Origin: Calocera cornea HHB12733
Lineage: Eukaryota; Basidiomycota; Dacrymycetes; Dacrymycetales; Dacrymycetaceae
Length of the DNA: 64,000 nt
NCBI GenBank assembly: GCA_001632435.1
Contig: KV423914.1
Span: forward strand, 73,776 to 137,775
Direction of reading: 5' to 3'
Shown in pieces: positions 43,321 through 52,812 of this stretch. The position numbers were made by a program, and so were the translations under genes. Within the stretch, counting starts at the first letter, position 1; every line of letters starts with the position of its first letter. Under the pieces are notes generated by a model that was given only the letters and a program-made list of their open reading frames with translations, was not told where the DNA came from and did no database searches.

Positions 43321-44446
43321 ATGGATATCCCAAGCACATCGACGACGGTTCCCACCCATGTTCTTGATGAGAGCCCTATGAGCAAGTCCATATCCATTCA
43401 CGGATGGAAGATCACAACCACGTCTACCGCCATCTCGAATGCGGCCGAACTGGATACTCTGCAAGCAGAGGTCGAACTGACTCTACCGGAGATGACTTTC
43501 GGTAATAATGCAGTAATACTGGAACATGAAGCATCTGGATTGTTCTATGCTTTTGATGCGAGAGGAGCTCTGCGAGAAGTCTGCAATAAGGAGCTTGGTC
43601 CGGGGGATGGTGGAGTCAAGGTTGGGTACGCTGAGGATTGGGCAAAGACGAGGTCCGCAATCGCATACTGCATATCTGCTGCTCCACTGATAATGGATAG
43701 GAAAGAACAGTGCCCGATTCAACAAGCCCAGTCTCCGAGATGGTTGTCGCAAAGCCATACGATTGGACATATACGACTATGTACGCCGGGCACGGATTCG
43801 CCTCAACGCCCAAAGTGAGTCGGACAGCTGGTGCTTCTCAGGGTAATTAACATGTACACTCAGTGGCAGCCGGCAGACCCAGAAGATTCATCCCAGTCGA
43901 TACCAATGAGCACCCTCACTCGTCCGGATCCGATTCTATATTATGCAGCGACGCAACTCTTCGAGGACGAACTGCACGACAACGGAACCTCTACCTACAT
44001 CGTGCGGGTCGTATGTATGCCTGACCTCGTCCGGAAGTGACATTGACATCGTGTCTATAGCGGGTCATGCCGACATGCTTCTTCCTCCTGGCCCGGTTTT
44101 CGCTCCGTGTCGACAATGTGATATTCCGGCAGCATGACACTCGCATATTTCACGAGTTCTCCACCGATATTCTCATTCGAGAAATGGCCGGGTGGGAGGT
44201 TCCGTACGCCACGCTCCGTGCGGTAAGTCTTTTGGGAAATTGGCATTCTGCCTATCGCTGAGTACCCTGTTCCAGCGTCTGCCGACCCCCGATGACCGCA
44301 CGAATTTGACAGACACACAATGGGTGGCGAACGTGCTCAATGAGATGCCCGCAAGCGTAACGCAGAACAAGCGTTCGGGAGCAGGGACAGGATGGCGCGG
44401 GTTGGTGCGGAAAGTGGAAGTTATGCGATTGCGTCAAGATGCGTAG
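43321..44446 (+). CDS. TIP41: TIP41 (TAP42-interacting protein, TIPRL homologue)
   Basis: Binds PP2A-type catalytic subunits and modulates TOR signalling. The start at 43321 reads MDIPSTSTTVPTHVLDESP. Family blocks: ISIHGWKITTTSTAISNAAELDTLQAEVELTLPEMTFGNNAVILEHEASGLFYAFDARGALREV; then after an intron VVAKPYDWTYTTMYAGHGF; WQPADPEDSSQSIPMSTLTRPDPILYYAATQLFEDELHDNGTSTYIVRV; and the signature RVMPTCFFLLARFSLRVDNVIFRQHDTRIFHEF, joined across a short intron near 44011-44061. C-terminal: VPYATLR, then LPTPDDRTNLTDTQWVANVLNEMP, KRSGAGTGWRGLVRKVEVMRLRQDA. The DYTT region here is WTYTT, which is normal variation. About 300 residues in five exons. The gene is intact. Confidence 0.95.
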
Positions 44447-45047
44447 GAGGCGTGGTATCGGCGTGTCGTCGGTCTCGGGTGATCGCCGTGAGAAGTCGAG
44501 AAGAGTGGCCTAGTGCAGCCTGGGCTCCCGTTCAACCAGAATCAATTGCATAGCATGCCACGCCTTGTACACGATGCACTGTATCCATATTCCTGTCCAG
44601 GATCCCACGCTGCACAATGGGGAATCTTGATGGAAGCATGATTTAACAGGATAAGCTTGGAGTGAGAGGGGCGTGCGCTAACAGAACTGCCACTCCGAGG
44701 TCGCGGCCGCACTCAGTCGTGAAGTGCGGGGTTAGTAGGGCTTCGGAGGCACATCTGCTCCCGATCCCTTTTTCGCCACCCGCACTGGCTTTGGTCACGG
44801 CCGCTAACTAGTACGCGCCTCTTTTGTGTCCATCCACATAGCCTTGCGCTCTTCACTTTCTACACCTTCTGCATCAATATCACAAAATGGGGAAATGGTT
44901 CGCGAAGCTCGCTCTTTTGCGCGACCATGATGGGCTGACTACTTCTTCAGGACGCAACTTCATGTCGAGAATGTCCTCGTGGAGAAGATGCGCTCGTTGG
45001 TGTACGCCGCGTCATTGTTGTACCCGTCTCAATTCTGACAATGCCCA
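44447..45047. other. Intergenic region, possibly including the 5' part of the next gene
   Basis: 601 bp. An ATG at 44887 opens a 60-codon ORF (MGKWFAKLALLRDHDG) that stops at 45069. Another frame here reads HVENVLVEKMRSLVYAASLLYPSQF, which looks protein-like. These could be 5' exons of the gene at 45048, but I could not find a splice pattern that joins them. Confidence 0.35.
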
Positions 45048-46415
45048 TTGTCAAATAGACAATCCGTGATGCAGGACATCAAGCATAGCGAGGTTGATTC
45101 GCCAATGTCCTTCGATGCATTTGCGGAACACCTCGATATCAGCAACCACTTCGTAAAGCAGTTGGTTGAGCTGATGGTTATGGTCTGCACTTTGCCGCTT
45201 TGTGCCGCTGTCACATTCTTACTCGGAGACCAGGAAACTGCTGATACCCGGACACGGTCCAGAGATGGGGACTCCACCCAGCTATCACCTCGTACCCTCA
45301 ACAAGCTTCAAGCATTGAGCTCGCACTATCATGTCACTGAGCGCAGACCTCGGCGCTTCAGTACGCGACGGTCGGAAATCATGCCACCCATCAACACAGA
45401 CCGGATATCTCGCATTCCGGACTTGACTGCGGACGGATGGACAGATGTGGCGGACGAACTTGATCAGGACGAGGAGATGCTTGATCTCTCGATTGGCCAC
45501 TTTCCGCTCGCCACAGGCAGCCTGGCCGGTCGCTACGACGTCATGGTTCCGGACGGCGTTGATCCCGAAACCGGCGTAGGGAGGTTGCGCCCCGCAACTC
45601 CTCCTTGGGAGGACGTCTTCCCATCGTCTCGGACCACCGAGCTGCCCTCATCAACGTCACCTACATTCGACAGCCGGCCTCTTCTCCGCCTGAGAAGCGA
45701 CAGCTCCAACCCACCTCCCTATAGTGGCCCGGGTGCCAATCGACTGCCCTCCCTTCGCAGGCCTGTGCGACAGAGAACGGTTGATTTCAACGAATGGACT
45801 GGTCGGGCTCGCGCCAGCGCTCGCAGAGGACAGGATACTCGACCGCGCACGGCTTCTGGCGACCCTGTCGAAGACTTCGTAGCCGGTGTACCCACACATG
45901 CATCGTACCATGCCTTCATGGACACATATCGAGACGGACCTTCGGACAGCGAGGATCTGGAAGGCTATACACGTGCACTCCGCCCCCTCAGACAGTCACC
46001 GGCATCCCATGATCTCCTCTCGTCCGCGTCCGCTGTTCGGCGCAACCTCATGGCCAATCGTCTCCGCCGTGGAGGAGTCCCGCCTCCAGAAAACATTCTC
46101 AATGCGCTGCATCCTTCCCTCACTCAAAACCACAATCACTTGACGGTCGGCTCTGCCGTCATTGCGCCAAGATCGATCGTCGACGGCTCTTCTACAATAT
46201 TCAATCGCTCCCCCTCTCCCCTCCTCAGCTTGTTCGAAGGCACCGAGCGCACCATTGGCGCTCAGAGAACCGACTCCAGTCGTCCCTCAGCAGCCGCATG
46301 GACTGAGCCAACGCACTTGGCCACTCCGCGCTCCAGCACTCCTGGGTCCGTTGAAGCTGTAGAGGGTGAAAGCACGAATGCTTCTGGTCCTACCGGCGCA
46401 GCCGAACTCGCCTAA
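45048..46415 (+). CDS. Unrecognised Ser/Pro/Arg-rich protein
   Basis: A 455-codon ORF without internal stops. The N-terminus (MSNRQSVMQDIKHSEVDSPMSFDAFAEHLDISNHFVKQLVELM) looks ordered. It is followed by a hydrophobic stretch (VMVCTLPLCAAVTFLLGDQE) that might be an in-frame intron read-through, since a GT lies just after GAGCTGATG. The rest is disordered, with acidic clusters (DELDQDEEMLDL; SDSEDLEGYTRALRPL), Ser/Pro-rich linkers and basic patches (RRPVRQRTVDFNEWTGRARASARRGQD; RRNLMANRLRRGG). No domain is recognised. The true start is uncertain, because coding sequence may extend upstream to about 44887. It ends TGAAELA. Confidence 0.6.
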   Translation: MSNRQSVMQDIKHSEVDSPMSFDAFAEHLDISNHFVKQLVELMVMVCTLPLCAAVTFLLGDQETADTRTRSRDGDSTQLSPRTLNKLQALSSHYHVTERRPRRFSTRRSEIMPPINTDRISRIPDLTADGWTDVADELDQDEEMLDLSIGHFPLATGSLAGRYDVMVPDGVDPETGVGRLRPATPPWEDVFPSSRTTELPSSTSPTFDSRPLLRLRSDSSNPPPYSGPGANRLPSLRRPVRQRTVDFNEWTGRARASARRGQDTRPRTASGDPVEDFVAGVPTHASYHAFMDTYRDGPSDSEDLEGYTRALRPLRQSPASHDLLSSASAVRRNLMANRLRRGGVPPPENILNALHPSLTQNHNHLTVGSAVIAPRSIVDGSSTIFNRSPSPLLSLFEGTERTIGAQRTDSSRPSAAAWTEPTHLATPRSSTPGSVEAVEGESTNASGPTGAAELA

Positions 46416-47473
46416 TAGATACGCGTCGACATGGCTCGGTGAACTCTGCCCACAAAAGTGATAGTTCTCCAAAACCGCTGCGATGTCTGCTATCGCTTTA
46501 CGCGGCTCTCTCTTCTCACCTTCTGGAGGAACATACTGCTTGTCCGCTTGTTCTGCCTGTAAAAATGCTCTCATCTACGAGATCCTCCCTTGTACACTTC
46601 AGTGTTGTAGCCCGTATGTATTATGTTGCAGATGTGCTGCACGTGACGCTTGGCCACCACGGGCTGTCCCGCGTGTAGGACCTCGTTCTTATCTCACGTC
46701 CGTTGAAGGGTGGAAACCTGGCCACGGTAAGTATTATGGCATGTCATGGCCGGAGTTTCGGTTACTCCGCCTACGCCGCCGGTCTCGACGGTTGCATGCT
46801 GAGGGCCTCGATCAATAAAAGCCGAGAACGTCAATAATTACCCATGCCGCTCGGTGCCTATACCGACTCAGGCGCTTCGCCAGACAAGACAACGTAACAA
46901 TTCAGTCACGTCATGGCCCGCAGCGCTCGCATCAGTCGAACGCCGAATAATCACAACTGGGTGCATACGTGACAATATCATGTGTGAATAAGGCATGGGG
47001 CGGTGAAGAGAGTAGACGTTGCCGAGTTATCCCTAAACTATACAGTCTCCACCGCCGATATTTCTTTGTCCAGGGCGGGCATGGCGGTGGAAGGCGTGGA
47101 GGTCTGGGGCCGGCGCATGGGTGTGTGAAAGGGCGGGGCGGGGCCAGTGGTGTGAGAGTCAAAAACCCGTTGTGTGTGCCAGGGAGCGACACTTCTGTTG
47201 TTGCAGGGCGTGCTTCTTTCGCAGTTTCGGATGCAAAAGGGAAAGCCGGAGTGCGCCGGTTCACCGACCTCCGGCCGATGGGTGGCGTCCCACCCTATTC
47301 GTCCGCGCCCGCCTGGTCCGCATCTCGCCACTCTGCCACTCCCATCCTGCTCACAACCGCGACTAGCCTGACTCTCTGTCCGTCGACATTCGCGCTCCGA
47401 CCGACCGTACGTATTATCTTTCCGCATCCAAATTGCTTATTGAAGCTTTACGTTGTCCTGCGTATCTCTGCAG
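46416..47473. other. Intergenic region upstream of GRIM-19
   Basis: About 1.06 kb. A 95-codon minus-strand ORF (46287-46574, PEGEKREPRKAIADIAAVLENYHF) and several plus ORFs occur, but none has a second supporting feature. I see no confident gene. Confidence 0.45.
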
Positions 47474-48291
47474 ATGCCCGTCCCCTACCGACAGTGCGTA
47501 TATGCACCCATATGACTTGCGTACTATCGAAAAGCTCATGCGCTCCGCAGGGACATGCCCCCGGTGGGCGGGTTCGAGCCCATCCGATACCAACGCTACC
47601 TCCCCTTCAAAGGACCGAGCGGTGCTGTAATTTTCGGCGTTGCATTTCTTATCTCGGGCTTTGGCATCTATTATGCCGGGATGTCCAATCGAGAGAAGCG
47701 GTGAGTTGCCATGCGTTCCGATCGCCAATGTTCGATGTTTCGCACCCTCTTCGGCGCCCGAAAGCCGGAATTTACGCGCCCTTAACGTCTTGGCCGCTAT
47801 TCTGTGTCGCGGCTACCTGCTCGAATTTAATTCGCGGGAAAGGCCAGGTTGGAGCGGACGCAGCAGGGTTGCGTTGCGGGAGGGCACACGTTTGCCGATG
47901 TCGAGCGGGCTCAATCCCGTTTATGGCTCCACCTTTGATCATCATCGCCACCGTTTCCCTGGCCATCATCGTTCTCTCTGGAAAACCGCTCATGCGAGGG
48001 CCTTTCCCAGGGAGTTGCTTCGGGAAAAGACGTGGGCGCGTATCCACCTGGTCCCCCTTCTGATGGCGGAAGGCGATCGCGACCTATTCCGACGTCAGCA
48101 CGCTGCGAACGAGAAGGAGAAGGAGATCATGAAGGATGTCAAGGGCTGGCAGGTGAGCCGCATTGCATTTGCTTCTCATTTCTTATGACGTTGTGGACCA
48201 TTGCTTACACGTATTCTTTCACGTTCCACAGTACGGAGGCAAGGTGTATCATACAGACAAGTACATACCAGCGAGCATCGAGATCCGATAG
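47474..48291 (+). CDS. NADH:ubiquinone oxidoreductase subunit GRIM-19 / NDUFA13
   Basis: Accessory subunit of mitochondrial complex I with one membrane helix. Four exons. The first (47474-47493) encodes MPVPYRQ. After intron 47494-47550 (57 bp): DMPPVGGFEPIRYQRYLPFKGPSGAVIFGVAFLISGFGIYYAGMSNREKR (exon 47551-47700), containing the GGFEPIRY motif and the transmembrane helix. After an unusually long intron (47701-48010, 310 bp): ELLREKTWARIHLVPLLMAEGDRDLFRRQHAANEKEKEIMKDVKGWQ. After intron 48153-48231 (79 bp): YGGKVYHTDKYIPASIEIR and the stop at 48291. The coiled-coil AxxxLxPLL-AE-DR pattern and IMKDV-GW are family hallmarks. Total about 123 residues; the C-terminus is shorter than the animal protein, as usual in fungi. 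Confidence 0.95.
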
Positions 48292-49586
48292 GGTGGAGGA
48301 GGTGATCGTGTACCCTTGCTAAACAATGGAATGGGCATGATGATGACCCCATTGCGCCGGCCGAGCGCTTACCAAGATAGGCTATCAGGGTACCCTGCCG
48401 GGGGGCGACGGAGAGCGAGCGCCGCGCGGCGGAGCGAGTCAATAGTTCCGGGTCCAGCTCCCCCGTGCCTTCTGTCAGTCCCCATTGTGAATTTGACCAG
48501 ATTGAGCAGGCAGCCCTACAGCGCGGGCTTGTGAATTCTGCAGGGTGTGGAAGAACAAAGACGGGGTGTGTCGCCACAATACATGGGCCCACGATAAATC
48601 CCGGTCTATCGCAGGGAGGCCATGAGACGGTCTCGAGCGGGAGGGACCACGGGGAAGCGAACGAGTCGGAATGTACTCAGCTGGCTTGAGACAGAAGCAG
48701 GGCGGGAGGGGTCGGTTGTGTCATAAGATGCCAGTGCCCATCGGAGGAGGACGGCGCCCTGAGAGAGGCACGGACGGCTCGGAGAATAACCAGGGTAGTC
48801 CGGGGGTGAAATGGGCGCCCTTACGCGGTAATCGATTGGTCCACAGCGGCAGGATCGATAAAGTGCGCCCATAAGCATCGGACATGACCCCGCCCCTCCG
48901 ATAGGGGCCGGCATGACACAAACACACGCAGGGCAGAATGTATTAGACAAGGGAGCAAGCAGGGGACTGGCAGCAGTGAACCCCGCCGTCGCACCCCCCA
49001 CCTCCTCTGGACCCCCACCAGGTGTGCCCAGGTGGGGGTCATGCGATGTCGTAAACGGCTTTAAGGTGCTGTACGGGACGTACCGGTGAAATCCACGGTG
49101 CGAGATCTGTGCGCGCGACCTGAGCGAGAATAGGTCCCGCACTATTTGCAAAGCGACTGAGGGCCCGCGCCGAATGAGCGTCGAGAAGTCAGTCACTTGC
49201 TGCTTTCGTCGGTCTCGACGGGGCAAAGAAGCACAGCGCCCCTCGGCTTGGTCCTGCGGCCCTGTCAACTGTCTAACCTCGGGACGGGATCCCATTCCCC
49301 CCCTTGCTCCCTTTGAACGCTCATGGGATGTTACTTATCCCCCTCATCGAGCGGTCATGCCCCGATATTCCTCTTTCGTTTCCCCCTCCTCAGGGGACGC
49401 TCGCCCCTCTCGCTTCTCACCGCACCACCCTCCGTGCTGTCCTTGCTAGCGCTTGCCACTTGCTCCCACAACTCGGATTCAACTCGAGCGTCGACGCGAA
49501 TATTTCCTCGCGGTCTTCCCACCGTTCCCTGGCTTCTTGACTCGTGGCACTCATTCAGCACTCTGCGCCATTTCCCGCGTATCGCC
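48292..49586. other. 1.3 kb intergenic region upstream of the HMG-box gene
   Basis: Contains no ORF with recognisable features. The frame of the next gene stays open back to an ATG at 49323, but the extension is Ser/Leu/Pro/Arg-rich and reads like a 5' UTR. A purely promoter and UTR role is likely. Confidence 0.45.
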
Positions 49587-52042
49587 ATGGCATCAGTATC
49601 GCCTCCTTATCTGGCATACCATCCTTATACTCCCCAAATCGACAACTGGACTCAGCCTCAGCTCGTATCCCGTCCCACATGGGCGCCTCAACAGCAGCAA
49701 TCGATGGATAGAGCCCCTGTCCACTCGACATCGGGCGGACCCTACCCCAATCAACCACCACCGCTCGCCCTCAACACACCGCCCGAGCCCTTTGTCCTTG
49801 GTCCCGCTCTGCTCCCCCTCCAAGGCTCAAGTCAACCCTTCGAGATGGGCATGGACGCTCACCACCGCACTGTCGCCCCAATGGACCGCGCTCTCTCACC
49901 GTTACCGCGCGGCGTCTTCGCGATGCTGCCGTTTGTTCAGCCACAAGACGACATATATTCGCCAATATCTTCGCTCAGCTCGGACGACGACTACAACACC
50001 TACTCCAACACCTCTATCGAGCTCGATGACGCGCCACCAGAGGTCCAACGAAAATATCAAGCGGTGTACCGTGAGGTATTGGCGGGCATTGCTAAGAGGG
50101 AGAAAAAACCGACAGCCCACGATTTCGATCTGCCGGCTGAGTCAGCCGAGCTGGTGCCGGAGGACCAGGATGCCTTCTCCTCCGACATGAGCTGCCAATC
50201 CTTCGATGACATGGAGATCGAACATAATGCTCTGCTACCCGGTTATCATCAAGATCCCCTTCTCGACCCCTTCCAAGGTGGCGTCGTCCTCACTCTTCAG
50301 GCGGAGCCGGTCAATTATGTCAACTACATCCCTCCTGTACCGCGGTCGACATTCGAATACAGCCCACCGGCAACAATGGAGCCTCCTATGCACTCGCATC
50401 CGACGGCCTTCCGCATCCCGTCCGCTGATGAACCGCAATACCCCGTTCAGCAACATCCAGCATCACCCAGCCCGCAGATGCTCATACCCGAGCCTGCGCA
50501 ATACCCGGATCCTGCATATCAATGGACCCCGAACGGCCATTCCCTGCAAGTCGCTTCGACTTCCCCTCGACATCACTCTCCAGAGGCGTCTACCCATCCT
50601 CGGCGACCGTTTACCGCACATGCTGCTGTCGGCTATGCTCCGCCGATCATCACCTCAATGGAACAGACGCCCCTCACATCTACGATCGAATACTCGCCTG
50701 TCCGACCGTTTACGGCACCGTCTTCCGTCTCATTTGACCTCCACATTCCCCTCTCTCCGCCGACCGATGTCCTTGGCCAGGACGCCAGCGTGCCGCAGGA
50801 CATGGATGATACTCCTGAGGCGCTGTATCACCTCTCCATCAATAGTCCCGTGATGGACTCTCCGGGCGCTACATTCTTTACGTCACCATTATCTGCTGCT
50901 CCGAGGACCAATCGTCCCTGGCCTGTTCAGAAGCCCCGGAGACGCAGGATGTATAGCACAGCCAGCGGGGCAGCGGCTATCAAGACGGAGGTCTTGGAAG
51001 GCCCGAAGAAACGAGGTCGGAAGCCGAAAGAGGTCAAAGAAGGTGAAGAGACTGAGGAAGGCAAAAGCGGAAAGAAGAGCAAAGAAGACAATGGTAGGTC
51101 TCCTTCAACCTCAGAATCACGTATATATCTGACATGGATCGCAGTACCTAAAGCTCCCCAGCTGAATGCCCCGAAGAAACCTCCTTCGGCTTGGCAGCTC
51201 TTTTTCAAGGACTGGGTCAGGGGCCATATGGGCAAGCCCAGAGTCTACAATGGCTTGCATGCCGACCGCATGTCCGTGAACGTGGAGGCCAAGCTCGCTG
51301 CCCTTGCCTACCATAAGCTCACCGAAGAGGAACAAGCAGTAAGCATCGTCAGATTCGTCCTCCTATGTCATTGGCTAACATCGGCTTAGCCATGGAAAGA
51401 CCGTGCAAAAGAGGAGAAGAAACTGTACGAGAAGGAGCTGAAGGACTGGGAGAAGAACCTTCGACCCGAGCTCATCGAAGCCGAAAACCAGTTCCGTGCT
51501 CACATGCGGCGATACGGCAAGAACGGCAAGAAATCCTCAAGGGCCAATATGAAGAATCCCAACATTCCGCCCAAACCGCTCAGCGCCTTTTTGCTATACC
51601 AGAAGGAAATCACGGACGACCCCGAGCTCGTGCGAAAGTGCTTCGGCGAGGAAGAAGACTGCAAGAAGCGTGCGGCAATCGCCGCTGAGTATTGGAGGAA
51701 GTTGCCCAGACCGGAGAAGCAGGTATGCCTTTGACTGTACCGTGATGTATTTGGCAGCCGATTCTTATGTAATTATTGTAGATATACCTCGACAAGGCCG
51801 CCGTCGACAAGGCAACATGGGAAGAGCAAAGGGTTGCCTATTTGGACATGATCGCGCATGTCCCATCTGGTGCCGCGCTACCAAGCTTCCCTACACTTGA
51901 GGAGGCGCGTACGTGGATGTCGCGAAAGACCGCTAGGCTGTCCGTAGTCCGGACGACCACGCATCCTGGCGTGCCGCAAACCGCGGTCGAGATGAACGTG
52001 GATCAGCCGTCTCAGCCCCGTCTCAATCCTTCCAAGGCTTGA
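49587..52042 (+). CDS. Nuclear protein with AT-hook and two HMG boxes
   Basis: DNA-binding protein, likely chromatin or transcription factor. The start at 49587 (MASVSPPYLAYHPYTPQ) is preferred over the upstream ATG at 49323. The N-terminal 450 residues are Pro/Gln/Ser/Thr-rich and acidic (YSPISSLSSDDDYNTYSN; VPEDQDAFSSDMSCQSFDDMEIE), typical of an activation region. A basic AT-hook-like motif follows (GPKKRGRKPKEVK), then an intron. HMG box 1: LNAPKKPPSAWQLFFKDWVRGHMGK, then RMSVNVEAKLAALAYHKLTEEEQA, and after an intron PWKDRAKEEKKLYEKELKDWEKNL. HMG box 2: NIPPKPLSAFLLYQKEITDDPELVRKCFGEEEDCKKRAAIAAEYWRKLPRPEKQ, then IYLDKAAVDKATWEEQRVAYLDMI. It ends RLNPSKA at 52042. Box 2 carries the usual PKPLSAFLLY core. 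Resembles fungal proteins related to Nhp6/ABF2-type double HMG, but its long N-terminus suggests a transcription regulator. Confidence 0.88.
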
Positions 52043-52812
52043 GTATCGGGGACTGTTTGCTCAATTTGTCGCTTCGCCTTCTTATTCTTGCACGTCTCTA
52101 TTGGGTCTTAAGTCTGCTTTCGAGTACGCCTTCGTCGCCATTGCGCTTCTTCTCTATTTCGTTCATCGACCCGCCTGGATGGCGCGCCTCTTGACTGCTC
52201 GGATTTTGTATCCATAACGTAGATTCGCAGTGAGCGGGTCAGGGCAGTGAGCGGGTCACCAATTCAATTCCCGGTTTCGGCCGCACACTGTGTCAATGCA
52301 ACTTCACCAACAAACACAATTCGCAGCATTTGAAGAGATATTTTGTGAGCTGTGCGTCTTCCCATGAGCTACAGACACACAAATCTGCGAAAATATGACA
52401 GGTAAAAAAAGTGACCCACTCACTGCCCTGACCCACTCACTGCGAATCTACGTTATTGTTAAAAGTTACTGGAAATGAAACGCAAAGAAATGAACCGATT
52501 TGTTGAATCGATATGGGCAGTTGCACTAGTACATACTGGACGGCATCCCGGACGGCTCACGGTTTTCCCCGACGGAAAAGTCGAGTGGCAGTCAGGGACA
52601 GTTCGGCGCGTGAGTGGCGCGGAACGTCGACCAAATTATTTCAATCCTTTCCTCGTCGTCCCACGGCTTCACACAGCGGTCATTGGACCGTAGACAACAA
52701 GTGAAGGGAAACTGTTGGCGAGATCAGGTGCGCCTGACGAACTACTTGTCACAGCCGACTTGACTGACGTGCAGCATCAGGACGTCCTCCGCACAAGTCG
52801 TCGCTCTTTTAT
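52043..52812. other. Intergenic region containing a MITE-like element
   Basis: 770 bp between the HMG-box gene and the PPR gene on the same strand. Apart from the inverted-repeat element listed next, no supported ORF is present. Confidence 0.5.
52214..52456. mobile_element. MITE-like element with 46 bp terminal inverted repeats
   Basis: The left arm 52214-52259 and the right arm 52411-52456 are reverse complements at 44 of 46 positions. The two mismatches are both C/T at the same position of an internal 17 bp direct repeat (GCAGTGAGCGGGTCA at 52227 and 52244). At those sites the left arm has CG and the right arm has lost it. If the flanking TA at each end (52215-52216 and 52454-52455) is the target-site duplication, the element proper is 52217-52453 (237 bp). 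Its 150 bp core has no ORF. The layout fits a non-autonomous Tc1/mariner-type MITE. The TA flank also forms part of a longer palindrome, so target-site reading is uncertain. Confidence 0.75.

Noticed and set aside
46287..46574. 95-codon minus ORF (PEGEKREPRKAIADIAAVLENYHF)
   Set aside because: It overlaps the end of a plus-strand gene, has no homologue I recognise and no flanking exons.
47560..47590. GGTTCGAGCCC, similar to a tRNA T-loop
   Set aside because: It lies in the GRIM-19 exon encoding GGFEPIRY, and no acceptor stem, D-arm or anticodon arm fits around it.
47930..47990. ATGATGA on the minus strand inside the GRIM-19 intron, like a snoRNA C box
   Set aside because: It is antisense to the host intron, and I found no matching D box or terminal stem.
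49323..49586. Upstream start for the HMG-box gene
   Set aside because: The added 88 residues have non-protein-like composition and lack support; 49587 has a good ATG context.
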